Positions 27,277 to 38,990 of a stretch of DNA of 64,000 nt are shown here, in pieces; positions within the stretch are counted from its first letter, which is position 1; each line of letters begins with the position of its first letter. The stretch comes from Doris montereyensis (taxonomy: Eukaryota; Mollusca; Gastropoda; Nudibranchia; Dorididae). The position numbers and the translations under genes are program-made. The notes below the pieces were generated by a model. The model was not told the DNA's origin. It was given only the letters and a program-made list of their open reading frames with translations, and did not search any database. The stretch is taken from NCBI GenBank assembly GCA_037039925.1, contig JAXRKP010000260.1:240001-304000 (forward strand), written 5' to 3'.

Positions 27277-30200
27277 GTCTCCTTATAATGGAATATTTCC
27301 TTTGAACAGCAACAGGCAATTGGGATGGCTGGCAAACGCTTGGTAGACACCAAATCATGTGCTAATGTACTTGAATGTTTTGATTTGTCTTTTTTTTTGG
27401 TATGGGTTTGTTTTAATGTTTATGTGTCTATCCAATCTGTAAAACGGATTGGTTCGTGCATTGCTTGAAATGCTAAAAAAGTACAATAAAAAATATGTCA
27501 ATTTGTCTCAAGACACGCTTATGCCAAGAGAAGATGATGTATGAAAGTCGACTAGCATCATATGTCAAGAACGAAGTGATAGGAGGTATGGTAAAGGAAG
27601 GAAGTTATGGTGTGTACTAGTTAATCCTAACCACCCCTGTCCAGATGTATGCATTGCATTGGCATCGCTCAATGCCCCGGCCAACGCTGAGCTTGACACT
27701 TGACATGCACACACAATACCCCTATCCTTTCCTTCCAGCCCTCTCTACATATACCGGTAAATTCATTGATCTGGAAAGAAGAACTGTGATGAGGACTAGA
27801 TCATAGATGGATGTTCTATGGGATATGCAAATGCAAATATATTTTGAGAACTTGAAAAAAAATAAGAAGTTTCCCCATGGAATGATGCCAGTCAAACCAA
27901 TACCGGATCTCATTGGAGCCGAGGCCGCTCATTTTTTTACTTGTTAGACCCGAGGTGTTTTTATTGACTTAATTAATTAAGGAAAACAATCAGGGATTTT
28001 TAATGGACCCAAGCTCGTTGAATCCCAGTTCGATAAAGTCAAGGTTTACTGCAGTAGACCCTATGACCAAAATTTGGAATCATTCTTTCATCAGGTAGAC
28101 ATAAGACAGAGTTTGAACAACAATCCTTTTGAAAGAAAAATCAAATTATATTATTCAATCATGAAAGCATAACAAATATAACGTGAAAATGCAGATGAAC
28201 ATTGATCAAAAATAGGCCCAGTATAATTTAGGCTAGTTTATATATAAATGCTTCAAAAATGTAATGATAACAGAATGTTCAAAACTAATTTTCTTTAAAA
28301 AGGGGTTGGAAGCTTATGTATACATAGTATGACTATGGCAATGGCAGAGTCATCAGGCAATTCATATTTTTTTACCATACAATAGTTTTACATACATTCC
28401 CTTAACTTCTTTATCCAGAAACAAAATCTAAAGTACCCTAATTTGAGAGATCAACACTCCTACTGTTAGGTGTGGAATATTTTCTTAATTGGCATCAAAG
28501 GCCCGTGAATCTGACATTCAATCATCATTTTGAGAGTCAAGTCGATCAGTGTCAATCAGAACCGTCTTTGTTGATATTAATAGACTTGCGATTGTGAGAG
28601 AGTGTATTACAAGAACATTGTTAATTTTCCCATATCTTTAATATTTTAGAAATCCATTACAGGTACCACAATATGATCTTTTATAAACAAAATTATCATA
28701 GATCTGAGTAAAAAACGAGGCCATCAGTTGGATCCACTGCATACAATCTATTTTTCGTCACCTCAACCTGCGAGTATCATTATTAAGATTGTACATGTAA
28801 TGGCATTGCGAGTCTTTAATAGATTCTTTTATCAACATTACAGTGCACTTTCGATTCTGTAAATAAGACTGGGTAAAAATAATAATTTGCGTAGGTGATA
28901 AAGTAATAACATTGATTTTGAAGAGGCAAGATATTTTCAACTGCAACAGCTTGACTTGTTTCCACGTTCTGCACAGTATTCAAAAGGATCTTTTTTCCTG
29001 CAACAGAAAGAAGATTTCTTTAAAAACAAAAAAAACAACTGAAAAGCCCATAACAAATTTCTGGATTTGATTTGTGACCCATGTAAATTGAAACATGTAT
29101 TATGTTACATGAAACTCGAAATAAATAAACAAAAAACAGGCATAAGAAGAAGATCATACATGGAAATGAAATGAAATGTTCTTAACATGTTCAAATATTG
29201 CAAAGTGAATCCATTACACCAGAGAGCCACACAACAACCTATTCCTTAATATTTTTTGGTTTGTTAAAAACATCTCTTGGGAAATATCATTATGGTAAGA
29301 CGATCGAGTTATACATATTTGCTGCAAAAATTTACAGATTGATAAAAAGAACACTGAATGATAACAACTGGTTTAGCATCAAGAATCCATATTTGTTCTC
29401 ATTTTGCTACATTTGGTTGATAGCTTTGAAGGACAATTTGGGATTCAAAACCTAGACTATATCCACAACCCCCTGATCTCATCAGAAGTGGGTAAAATAC
29501 TCTGTAAAGGTGTGAAATGCATTTTTAAAATTTGTGACAATTTTCGATGGCTTTTTGTGAGAAATTCTCAATTCACGCCAAAACTAGGAGTGGAGATCAT
29601 TGCGTAAAGAAAAGGATTAATACATAATATGAGACACATGACGTAAGTGGCTCTACAAAGCATTTAAAAACTTTAAAATCCTCAGATGAGCTCTTAACTT
29701 CGAATGCTGGGATTTATGGGTATCATTGTAAAGCTTATTTTTAACAAAATCCAAAACGCATAACGCAAAGAAAGAAAGAGGTATGTCTACGAGCCAGTTT
29801 TTCACTGCCTCCCCCATCTGACCACCCTTGTTTATTATGAGTATGAGAGCATGTTGTATTACACATTCCTATAACAGCACAAAAAGTTGGAAAGGGCTTG
29901 AATAGAGCTTTCCAATGGTGTAAGCCATATTACGTTACTACATTGTATAGAGGAGAGGGGACAAAATGAATAGGACCAAAATTAGTGAAATCTGCTTTAG
30001 TACTGTGATGAACAGAAAAACATTGGACTTCCTATTATAATTCTATCGAAATAAACAAAATACATCACTGTCTAATGAGTTTTTGCGTAGCACATCAGTG
30101 TGATTAATGAAATCTATTAGTGTAACATACATGTACCATTTTTCGAAAAAGTTTGTTAGAGAGCTAGAATAAGGAAAGTCATTGCATTGATGATAAATAC

Positions 30201-30355
30201 AATGCAGATAATGCATGTGTATATGCAGTCAAATCATAATACACTTGACTTTATTAAACACTAATATCACACTACCATCTACAATTGTATCACACCCATT
30301 CTTGTGAACAACTTCCAAACAATACAATTACAGAACATCTTGATTTTATTTCTTT
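27277..30355. other. Gene-free stretch downstream of AS3MT
   Basis: AT-rich with scattered short ORFs; no recognisable protein, RNA gene or complete element. It probably includes the AS3MT 3' UTR immediately below 30356. Confidence 0.45.
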
Positions 30356-30523
30356 TCATAGTATCATGGCATGAACGGCTTTTCTACTTAAATCACATTT
30401 TCTCACCAATTTCGCACACTTGCATGGTCCATTTTCTCCCTTCGAGAAGGTGAAATGGTTCCTGTAGCGTGAATTCTGTAAAACATTAGAAAGTTCTGCT
30501 TTCACATGAGCCTGTTCTCCTTT
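30356..30523 (-). CDS. AS3MT: AS3MT exon 8 (C-terminus)
   Basis: Acceptor AATTTCAG. Encodes KGEQAHVKAELSNVLQNSRY, then a tail with GENGPCKCAKL and a further Cys, ending at TGA (30358-30356). The LQNSRY segment aligns with LKNSRF of vertebrate AS3MT. A GTGAGA after AAATTG (about 30408) could be an alternative donor to a further exon I cannot see. Confidence 0.8.
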   Translation of the reverse strand, partial: KGEQAHVKAELSNVLQNSRYRNHFTFSKGENGPCKCAKLVRKCDLSRKAVHAMIL

Positions 30524-32164
30524 CTGAAATTAAAAGAGTACATTTAAAATAATTAGACAAACCTTGACCCAAACAGCTGTAATAAGACAAGACATTATCA
30601 TCCAATAATTAATTTTCTGTTCTTTTAAACTAAAGTCAATATCAGGTTTTCAAATGCTCACAGCACCGAACAAATCTAAGTTGTATCTTTTGTGCTTTAA
30701 TCGCATGAAAATACTTTCAAATTCACTCATAATCTGCTTCAAGAGCAAGTAAAACTATATATATAATATTAACAAAATAATCGACAGGCACTTTGGGGAA
30801 ATAAGAAATTTTAAGATTGATATGAGGAAACCTCACTTTCACTTCATTGCATAGTTTATCATAAAAGATATTCAGCTTTGAACACAATCTAAAAATTATG
30901 AAATGAAGCTACGTTTTTAAAATTTTGGTCATCCATGTTTTAGCGGCCATGTTGATTCACAGAACTATGGGTAACCTTAACACCACTCTAAGAAACATAG
31001 CTATTACAACAACAGAAAAACTCAAAACAAAGTTTAGTCTCTTAATGAGAGCTACTGCTTTTTTTCGGTGTTGATTAGAACACATTAAGTAAAATGCTGA
31101 TTTAGACATAGAATTTTTTTCAAAAGGTTAATTAAATACATAATATGTCATATTATTATATATCTAATCAAATGCAAGGCAAAAACAGTCCCATACCTTG
31201 AAGGTAATCCCATGATCGAAGGCAAATTCTTCCTCGAATCCTTCAATTGTACCATTGTACTCAATAGATATTGCGGATGCAGGAGTTGTTGGTAATTTGA
31301 ACAGACTATAAGTCACTGAAACAAACTTGGCATCTCCTGCAATGAAATCAAAGCTAGGATTTTGTCCCGAAAAAGCACAGAAAAAACCTGTCACATTCTT
31401 ATAAAACAAAAACACCAGAAACATTTCTCTTCCCCACAGATAATATTTCTGTTCCTCGATAAAAAAAAATATCCCACAAACTTTCTTCAACCTTATGAAA
31501 AAACAAAACTATACATCTAACAAGATCTATTAATAATTACCTAAAAAGTCCTTATAGGATTTATCATCAATCGGGAACAACCCAGCTGATACAAGGCGAG
31601 AGTAGAAAAACCAATCTCCTTGGCCAGTTTGTACAAATCCCTCCACCACAAAGCACCGACGACACATTCACCTGGTGATAAGAGCATGATTTATGAGAAT
31701 ATCTCAAAATGATCTGATAAAAAATAGGAAAAGACTGTATTAGAAATATCTGGGCAGCTGTCCCGCATCATATTGCATTTAAAAGGAAATGAATTCTTGA
31801 AAACTAGTGCACATTCAAAATAGAATGAAAAGCAATTAACCACCAATTATCAATAATAAAAAAAGGGATATTGCTTTGTAAGATTTGAAATTAATGACTC
31901 AAAACAAAGACATAAAAGTAATAGTATATAATAATATATATCTTAAAAAATACTTACACCAAAGTTCCTCATGCTCTCTTATGCTTGGAGGTAAATCTTT
32001 GTCAGCATAGATATCACTGAAGTAAAGCTCCCCTCCTTCCTAGAGTTATAAACAAAAATATATATACACGTATACAGATATAAACTATATTTTATATATA
32101 TATATATATACATTAATATACATATATATATATATACATATATATAAATATATATATATATAAG

Positions 32165-32228
<64 letters not shown>

Positions 32229-32267
32229 GAGGGAGAGGAGGGAGGGAGGGGAGAGGGGAGAGAGAGG

Positions 32268-32329
<62 letters not shown>

Positions 32330-35300
32330 TTATTTATACATATATAATACATTTCTGAATTTAAATTGATATTAGTATCTAATTTGATGTTAATTCATAA
32401 AATATTAATATACACGAGCAAAGCTAAAAGATAAGGCTTAAAATTGTAAGCCAAACGGATAAAGTACATACGTTTTGCCAGTTTCATTTACGCAGGCCAA
32501 TTATGCTATCAATTAAAATAAAACAAAGAAAGACAAAACACCCAAAAAACAAACATCTTAAGGAGCTTTAATTGATTGTTCATAATACATTGTTCTCTTT
32601 CGTCTTGTCTCAAATAAGCAAGTACATTGACATTAACATTTTCCAGAATGATTGGTTTGTTGTTTATGATATCCAGTACCTTTTTTTGATAATTAAAACT
32701 AAAGGGTATTCAAAATTGGGAAAAAAATCAGTTATATGGCATACACTTTTTCTTTTTCCTTCTTTTGACTCACCTTCAAAACACGGTGGGCCTCTGACAA
32801 TACTGTTCTTTTATCTTGGGCCAAATTAATGACACAATTTGAACTGAAACAAAATGTTAATGATATTTTCTTTATCAAACATGCACCAGTTTTATGGACA
32901 AGTCGAACTATGAGATAACAAGGACAGAGTGCATCTTATTATATTTGTTTCGCTAAAAAATAGAACTATTTTTGCTTTAATATTTACTTCTAGGTACACA
33001 AATGAAGAAGACCAAAAAGGGGGTCTGAGGCTGCATTGACATAAAATGGGTGAATGGACATTTTGCTACTTACACAATAATATCAAACTTGTTGCTTTGA
33101 ACTCCAGCTTCCTGCATCTTCTCCATGTTTCCCTTTACAAACTCAACATTAGGCTTCGAGTAGTTGAATGTTTTGGTGTGATAGTCAATGTACTTATTAG
33201 CAACATCAAGCTGAAAGATTAAATGGAAGCGGTGTTAATACAGCAACAACATTTAAGAAAAATTCTTTACACATATTGGGCCGTAAACATAGACTGTGCG
33301 CAAGTTGTGATTGCGCCTGGTGCAGCTAGTCACATGCACACGTGCGGGATTTTTTTGCGCTCGACGGAAAACTAAGACCGTGCGTGTCTAAAGTGAGCGT
33401 GAAACTAGCTGCGTTGGCGCAGTGTTCGCGGTTTCTAAGTGATCAGTTGTATTTGACTTAGCGCATGCATATTACCCATAATGATAATATTTCCTTTGTT
33501 GAGTCTACTTTTGAAATCAGATTCAATCGACTTCAGACCTCGTTTGAACTTTGACTTCAGACGAACAACAGTTCACGAAAGAAATCCAATACTCTCAAAT
33601 TTGACATAGCACAAAAATGAGCGAAAATATTATCAGAATCAGAGACCTCCCAAGTGTAGGAAGAGATTAAGGTCCAGAAATTTAGAGCTATCTCGGTCTA
33701 CCTTACCAATCTAACTTGCTCAGCTTTCTGGTGAAATTAGGCCTACTCATCCACATGAATCCAATCCATAAACATAACCACAACATGGAAACTGACATGT
33801 CAATCTTGTCATCTTCTGTTCTCTCCTCCTCAGTTCGTCTTTTTCGTTTTCATAACCATTGTTGTCTTCACTTGCTTATCCTCGTCATTTTCTTCTATTT
33901 CTTTTAGATCTTTATCACCTCTTTTTTACCTTTCTCATCTTCTCGGTTTTTGTCATATTTCTTCCATTTTTTCGTCTTCTCTATATTTCTTCAATTCTCT
34001 CGTCTTCTGTCTTTGCCGCCTATGTTCAATTATTCCGTCTTGTGCGTCTTTCTTCCATTTATTCGTCTTCTTCACCTTCTCCGTCTTTCTGCAATTTGTT
34101 CATCTCTCCGTCTTTCTTCAAATTTTTCGTCTCCTCTGTCTTTGCCATCTTTCTGCAAGTTTTTCATCTTCTCTGTCTCTGTCGAGTTTCTTCAATTTTT
34201 GGGCTTTACCCTCTTTCTTCAATTTTTTCGTCTTCTCTGTCTTTCTTCAATTTTGTTTTGTTTTTGCCGTCTTTCTTCAATTTTTTTGTTTTTAATGTCT
34301 TTCTTAAATTTTTTCGTCTTCTCGATCTCTCTTAAAATTTTTCGTCTTCTCCGTCACTGTCGATTTTCTTCAGTTTTTTTGTCTTCTCTGTCCTTCAATT
34401 TTTTCGCCTTCTCCGTCTCTCTTCAATTTTTTCATGTTCAATCGGCTTTACTGTCTTTTCTTCAAATATTTTCGTCTTCTCCGTCTCTGTGGTTTTTCTT
34501 CAATTTTTTCGTCTTCTCCGTCTCTCTTCAATTTTTTGTCTTCTCTGTCTCTCTTCAATTTTTTATCATCTTCTTCGGCTTTACTGTCTGTCTTCAATAT
34601 TTTCGTCTTCTCCATCTCTGTCGTTTTTCTTAAATTTTTCTGTCTTCTCCGTCTTTAATTTTTTCGTCTTCTCCTTCTTTACCGTCTTTCATCAATTTTT
34701 TCGTCTTTTCTGTCTTCTTCAATTTTTTCACCTTCCCCCGTCTTTCTTCAATTATTTCATTTGTCTCCGTTTTTCTTCAATTGTTTCGTCCTTTCCGTTT
34801 TGTTCATTTTTTCATCTTCTCCGTCTTTCTTCAATTTTTTCTTCTTCCCGGTCTTTCTTCAATTTTTTTCGTCTTCGCCATCTATACCGTCATTCTTCAA
34901 TTTTTCGTTTTCTCGGCCTCTATGCAATTTTTTTCGTCTTCTCCGCTTACCTTTAATTTCTTTGTCTTGTCTATCTTTCTTTCCTTGAAATGGAGACTCA
35001 AAGCTTACGGCCTCAGCTGGCTCGGGGCCAGTTGTGGATCCCTGCTGCTTAACCCGTCCATCGGTGATCGGGTTGGCTCCACTGAATTACATTGGGCAAA
35101 ATGGGAGCCAGCCTTTCAATGCAGAGGCTCGCTTAACTCCCTCTCGGGAGCAGGTTTACTCTTGGTCATTGGAGGTATTGGGCTGAGCTCTCATGAGAAT
35201 GACCTTATTTTCGGCGATTGTGGGCGGGCAGGCCCAGGTGGCCATTGGGATTTCCCAGCTTTGTCCCGAAGAACCTACTAATCCCTCCCCAAGTAGTCGG

Positions 35301-38300
35301 AGGCCTTCACGAGTCGCCCATAAGGCAGCAATCCGCTTAAATCCTAGGTACTATAATCTTGTCCGTGTTTGACGTCTTTCTTCAATTTTTTTTTGTCTTC
35401 TGTCTTTACCGTCTCTCATCAATTTTTTGTCTTCTGTCTTAACCGTCTCTCATCAATTTTTTGTCTTCTGCGTCTTTCTTCAATTTTTCCGTCTTTCTTG
35501 TATTTTCATCACTTTATGTGATTCTTCATTTTTAAAAATCTTTGTCATCTTTCATTATCTTTCATGTCTTTTAGCCTTTTTAGATCTTTTTCCCCTCTAT
35601 TATGCTTTGTCGCATTTCTCCGTCTTTTCGTCTTCCCTGTCTTTCTAAATAATTTTCGGCATCTCCATCTTTCTTCAATTCTTTTGTCTCGTCCATCATT
35701 CTTCAATTTTTTCATCACCTCCTTCTTTGTCATCTTTCTTCAATTTTGTTGTCTTCTCCGTCTCTGTTGCTTATTCAATTTTTTCATCTTCTCCTTCTTT
35801 ACCATCTCTCGTTAATTTTTTGTCTTCTCCGTCTTTCTACAATTATTTTTGTCTTTCTTCAATTTTGTTGTCTTTTCCTTCTTTTTTCAATTTTGTCGTC
35901 TTCTCCTTCTCTGTTGTTTCTTCAATTTCTTTTTCTTCTCCTTCTTTACCATCATTCTACAATTTTTGTTGTCTTTGCCGTCTTTCTTAATATTTTTTTC
36001 ATCTTTTCCTTCTTTCTTAAATTTTGTCATCTTCTTTGTCTCTTTTCTTAAATGTGTCGTCTTCTCTGTCTTTCTTAGATATTTTTGTTTTCTCTGTCTT
36101 TGCCGTCATTCTTCAAATTTTTCGTCTTCTCTATCTTTCTTTAATTTTTCGTCTTCTCTGTCTTTCTCGCCGTTTTTAATTCTTTTCATCTCCCTGTCTT
36201 TGTCGTCTTTCTCTGTCTTTTGCATTTATCTTCGTCATCTGCATTTTTGTCACTGTTTTTCATCTTTTGTATTTTCATCACCTTACTCGATTCTTTAAAA
36301 AAAAAATGTTTTTTCATCTTTCTTTGAAGCCTTTTTTTCACCTTTTTTTTCTCTTTCTGTTATGCCTTTGTCACATTTCTCAGTCTTTTCATCTTCTCCA
36401 CCTTTCTTAATTTTGTTAGTTTTCTCTGTTGTGGCTTTTTTTAAAGCAAGAAAGATCTTCAACTTCTTTGTCTTCTGTCTTTCTAAATAGTTTTGGTCGT
36501 CTCCATCTTCTCCGTCTTTTTTCAATTCTTCATTTTTTTCCGTCCTCTGTCCTCCTTCAATTTTTTCGTCTTCTCAATCTCTCTTCAAATTTTTCATCTT
36601 CATTGGCTTTACTGTCTTTCTTCAATTTATTTCATTTTCTCCGTCTGTCTTAAATTCTTTTGTCTTCTCTGTCTCTCTTCAATTTTTTGGTCTGTTCTGT
36701 CTTTCTTCAATTTTTTCGTCTTCTCCATCTTTGTTAAATTTGTTCATCTTCTCTGTCTTTGCCGTTTATCTTCCATTTTTTTTGTCTTCTTCATACTTCA
36801 ATTTTTATGTCTTCTCTATCTTTCTTCAATTCTTTCAACGTCTCTGTCTTTGCTGTCTATTGTAATTCTTTATGTCTTCTCCGTCTTTGTCTTCTTTCTG
36901 ATTGTTTTGCATTTTCATTATCTAACGTGATTTTTCATTTTTTTAAATCTTTGTTTTTTTCTTTATCTTTCAATTCATGTCTTTGTCACCTTCTAATCTG
37001 GACCTAGCTATTACTTCTACAGCAAAGAAAAGGACTCATGAGAGGAAGAAAAACAAAGAAAAGGACCCATGAGAGGAAGAAAAACAAAGAAAAACCAGCA
37101 GTTATGTTGAAATTCTTTTATTTTCGATTTAGAACTCAAATTTTCTTGTTTTCTATTATTTCCCCATTGACAAAATTTGTGCGTAACTGGTGTTAGTGCA
37201 GCTTTTCACAGGCGCAAAGTTGCACCGATTTTTAGACCGTATTGCTCATGTGCGGGACTTAAGCATGATTTATGTTTACCACTACGCACGCTTCTGTAGT
37301 CACCAACAGTTGTGCAACTTGCACACGGTCTATGCTTATGGCCCAATACATTTTTTAAATTTTCCTATTCTCCATCCCATTATCCTTAAAAATGCCAAAG
37401 AAAAAAGTAATATTTAAACATTACTTATGATAAACATACTTGTTCATCTGTCATGTCCAAACCAACAACATGTCCTTCCTGACCAACCAGTTTACTCAAT
37501 ATATAGCAGTCATGACCACTTCCAGAGCCCAAGTCCAAGATATGTGCTCCATTCAATGCTGGTGGGAACACTGGGCCACAGCCATAATACCTTCAAGGAT
37601 GGAAGAGAAGAGAATGGAATCATTTTATATGGTCACTGAAGGTCACTGAAGACAGCACATAGTGCATAAGCTACACATCGGTTTTTATACAAGAATTGTT
37701 TTAACATACTTCGTTGAACCCAATCTCACATATATTACTTAATGCACTTTCTCATAATGCATCTCAAATGAACCTATACATTTAAAGAAAGCTAAATGAA
37801 CGTATAGAATACTAGTGCAATTATCGAAAGTTGAAATATAAAAAATATGTACGCCTTTCCTAATTTGATATTAAAATAAGGAGCAAAACTTAAAACAAAC
37901 CAAATCAAATATAATATGTCTTCAATGAACAATTCAATTATAAGATGATGACATAAAAATAAGTTTGAGATCACACATAATGAGCTGTATAAAATTATTT
38001 GAAACAAATAATAATACAGTAGTCGCTGCATAACAGCACACTTCATAAAAGCACTACCTGCATAAATAAACACACGCCTAAATCTGCTGACTGAATTTTA
38101 CTATATAATAAAAGTATTCTCATAAACACAGGGTATGCATAAAAGCATGCCTTTTCCTGCGCCCAAAGGGCGTGTATTTATTCAACTACTACTGTATCAA
38201 GTTAAGCATTACAGAGTTAGAAACAGAAAGGGATGGATAGAGATTGACAAAGATACTTTAAAGTCATTATTAATTAATCCAAAATTTAAAAATTCCCTTT

Positions 38301-38732
38301 CATGGATTCTTTGGAACTTTGCTGGGATAGCATGTTAACTATCACCACACTATTCTGTCTGCCTGTGGTGATTACCAAGTACTTAACTTTATGCCTTTGA
38401 TTCTTTATGCAAAAGAAAGCGGACATGAAAGAAAATTACAAAGTTAACTTTCATGCATCAATTTATTGATGTGGAAAAGTAAATTAAGGGTGTATAAAGC
38501 TAAATAGAATGCAATGACCCTAAGATAAGCCTTAGACTTTAAGATTACCTACTTGGATGTAACCTCTTCATGTACAAGCTTCATGGCATCACAAATGAAT
38601 TTGGGGTATCTCTTTAACTGTGTGGTACAGGCACCAGTCTTCAAATCATTGGTGCCACTCAATTTTTTTTCCATAGTATTTCTTCACAGCTTCCTCTGTG
38701 TTGAGGGATGCAGGGGCTACAGCATCAACCAT
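30356..38732 (-). CDS. AS3MT: Arsenite methyltransferase (AS3MT), eight coding exons
   Basis: Cytosolic SAM-dependent enzyme that methylates trivalent arsenic to mono- and dimethylated forms. Exons (high to low): 38732-38553, 37590-37440, 33210-33074, 32843-32774, 32039-31958, 31671-31541, 31336-31197, 30523-30356. All introns are GT/AG and phases match, giving about 352 residues (human about 375). Visible: SAM-binding motif I DLGSGSGHDCY (about residues 79-89), SNCVINL (157-163), EGGELYFSD (180-188). The four cysteines known to matter in mammalian AS3MT are all present: GAC (C35), YYGCG (C64), SNC (C159) and EC (C209). Two single-base frame breaks occur, one in an A8 run in exon 1 (38663-38670) and one in exon 6 near 31595-31606; surrounding residues remain conserved. 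The C-terminus carries PCKC instead of the mammalian CC-rich tail. The 4.2 kb second intron hosts a large repeat element. Confidence 0.93.
31197..31336 (-). CDS. AS3MT: AS3MT exon 7
   Basis: Encodes GDAKFVSVTYSLFKLP and a YNG...FEEEFAFDHGITFK segment matching the AS3MT C-terminal domain. Acceptor CATTGCAG, donor AAG|GTATGG. Confidence 0.93.
31541..31671 (-). CDS. AS3MT: AS3MT exon 6
   Basis: Encodes ECVVGALWWRDLYKLAKEIG, then FST, then after a one-base shift RLVSAGLFPIDDKSYKDFLG. The break lies near 31595-31606 (one base missing on the coding strand). Length 131 rather than 132 confirms the phase problem. Acceptor CACCAG, donor TTAG|GTAATT. Confidence 0.88.
31958..32039 (-). CDS. AS3MT: AS3MT exon 5
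   Basis: Encodes EGGELYFSDIYADKDLPPS and IREHEELW. Acceptor CTCTAG, donor TGGT|GTAAGT in phase 1. Joining yields Trp-Cys-Glu-Cys where mammals have Trp-Gly-Glu-Cys. Confidence 0.92.
32088..32162. repeat. (TA)n-rich microsatellite in AS3MT intron 5 (exon 4-exon 5 intron)
   Basis: Alternating TATA/CATA repeats immediately next to the (GA)n array at 32167. Confidence 0.9.
32167..32331. repeat. (GA)n microsatellite in an AS3MT intron
   Basis: Two long GA blocks separated by a GGGAGG-rich segment, in the intron between exons 4 and 5. CT-rich in the sense of AS3MT transcription. Confidence 0.97.
32774..32843 (-). CDS. AS3MT: AS3MT exon 4
   Basis: Short 70-base exon encoding SNCVINLAQDKRTVLSEAH and RVLK, with the catalytic-region cysteine of SNCVINL. 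Acceptor GTTTCAG, donor AAG|GTGAGT. Confidence 0.93.
33074..33210 (-). CDS. AS3MT: AS3MT exon 3
   Basis: Encodes LDVANKYIDYHTKTF through to SNKFDIIV. Acceptor CTTTCAG and donor GT|GTAAGT; ends in phase 2 and completes a Val codon with exon 4. Confidence 0.93.
33830..36990. repeat. Pyrimidine-rich minisatellite (about 3 kb)
   Basis: More than 100 diverged copies of a unit of roughly 28-30 bases combining TCTTCAATTTTTTCGTC with TTCTCCGTCTTT. The plus strand is almost devoid of purines over long stretches, so many Phe/Leu/Ser-rich ORFs appear; none is conserved. In the direction of AS3MT transcription it is GAA/GAC purine-rich. Interrupted at about 34988-35352 by a GC-rich block. Confidence 0.95.
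34988..35352. other. GC-rich block of unknown origin interrupting the minisatellite
   Basis: About 365 bases of markedly higher GC content with no resemblance to the surrounding repeats (for example GGCCTCAGCTGGCTCGGGGC near the left end). It could be a fragment of a retroelement untranslated region. I see no clear duplication at its edges and no ORF with recognisable domains. Confidence 0.5.
37440..37590 (-). CDS. AS3MT: AS3MT exon 2 (SAM-binding motif I)
   Basis: Encodes YYGCGPVFP, then ILDLGSGSGHDCYIL, then GHVVGLDMTDEQ, the nucleotide-binding Rossmann core of class I methyltransferases. Acceptor CTTGAAG|G and donor CAA|GTATGT. Confidence 0.95.
38017..38194. mobile_element. Small MITE-like element with TA flanks (178 bp)
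   Basis: Left end CAGTAGTCGCTGCATAA, right end reverse complement CAGTAGTAGTTGAATAA, each flanked by TA (38015-38016 and 38195-38196). Much of the interior is also loosely palindromic (CACACG/CGTGTG, GCATAA/TTATGC). This is consistent with a Tc1/mariner or pogo-type MITE in AS3MT intron 1. Confidence 0.65.
38553..38732 (-). CDS. AS3MT: AS3MT exon 1
   Basis: Begins at ATG (38732-38730) with MVDAVAPASLNTEEAVKKYYG and ends in TCCAA|GTAGGT. The eight-T run at 38663-38670 (A8 on the coding strand) is one base too long for the frame: with seven, the product continues KKLSGTNDLKTGACTT, matching the family. A homopolymer error is the simplest cause. Confidence 0.88.
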
Positions 38733-38850
38733 TTTGGATTTTGCAGTGTTACTATGAATATGAAAAAGAAAAATGTGTCAAAAAAATAAATATTGTAATG
38801 TTGCTGTTGTTACAATTTACATCAAAAGTATCACCTCAGTCAAATATATA

Positions 38851-38990
38851 GGCCAGCACTATTCGCCATTAATGACAAATGGATCTCGGCACTATTCGCC
38901 TTTGATGGCAAATGGACCCAAGCACTGTTCGCTATCAATTAAGAAAGGACCTCGGCACTATTCGTCATTAATGATGAATGACTGTCCTCA
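38851..38990 (+). repeat. 33-bp tandem repeat, about four units
   Basis: Units share CACTATTCGCCATTAATG and AAATGGA(C/T)C and encode HYSPLMTNG-like undecapeptides in one frame. The array is short and lies about 120 bases upstream of the AS3MT start codon, in the opposite sense. Confidence 0.75.

Larger units (their letters stand above)
33275..37347. mobile_element. 4.07 kb element with terminal inverted repeats inside AS3MT intron 2
   Basis: The left end reads ATTGGGCCGTAAACATAGAC then TGTGCGCAAGTTG; the right end, reverse complemented, reads ATTGGGCCATAAGCATAGAC then CGTGTGCAAGTTG, about 33 bases with four mismatches. Both ends are flanked by ACAT (33271-33274 and 37348-37351), a candidate 4-bp target duplication. 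No transposase is visible; the interior is mostly a pyrimidine-rich minisatellite plus one GC-rich block. The transposon superfamily cannot be assigned from this. Confidence 0.65.

Noticed and set aside
28001..28050. Right end of a possible Tc1/mariner or pogo element (reverse complement CAGTAAACCTTGACTTTATC)
   Set aside because: Looks like a transposon terminus, but I found no matching left end in the window and no TA directly after it.
33830..36990. Many Phe/Leu/Ser-rich ORFs of 70-230 codons resembling membrane proteins
   Set aside because: All derive from the pyrimidine-rich minisatellite; the hydrophobicity comes from T-rich codons and none is conserved or bounded by plausible signals.
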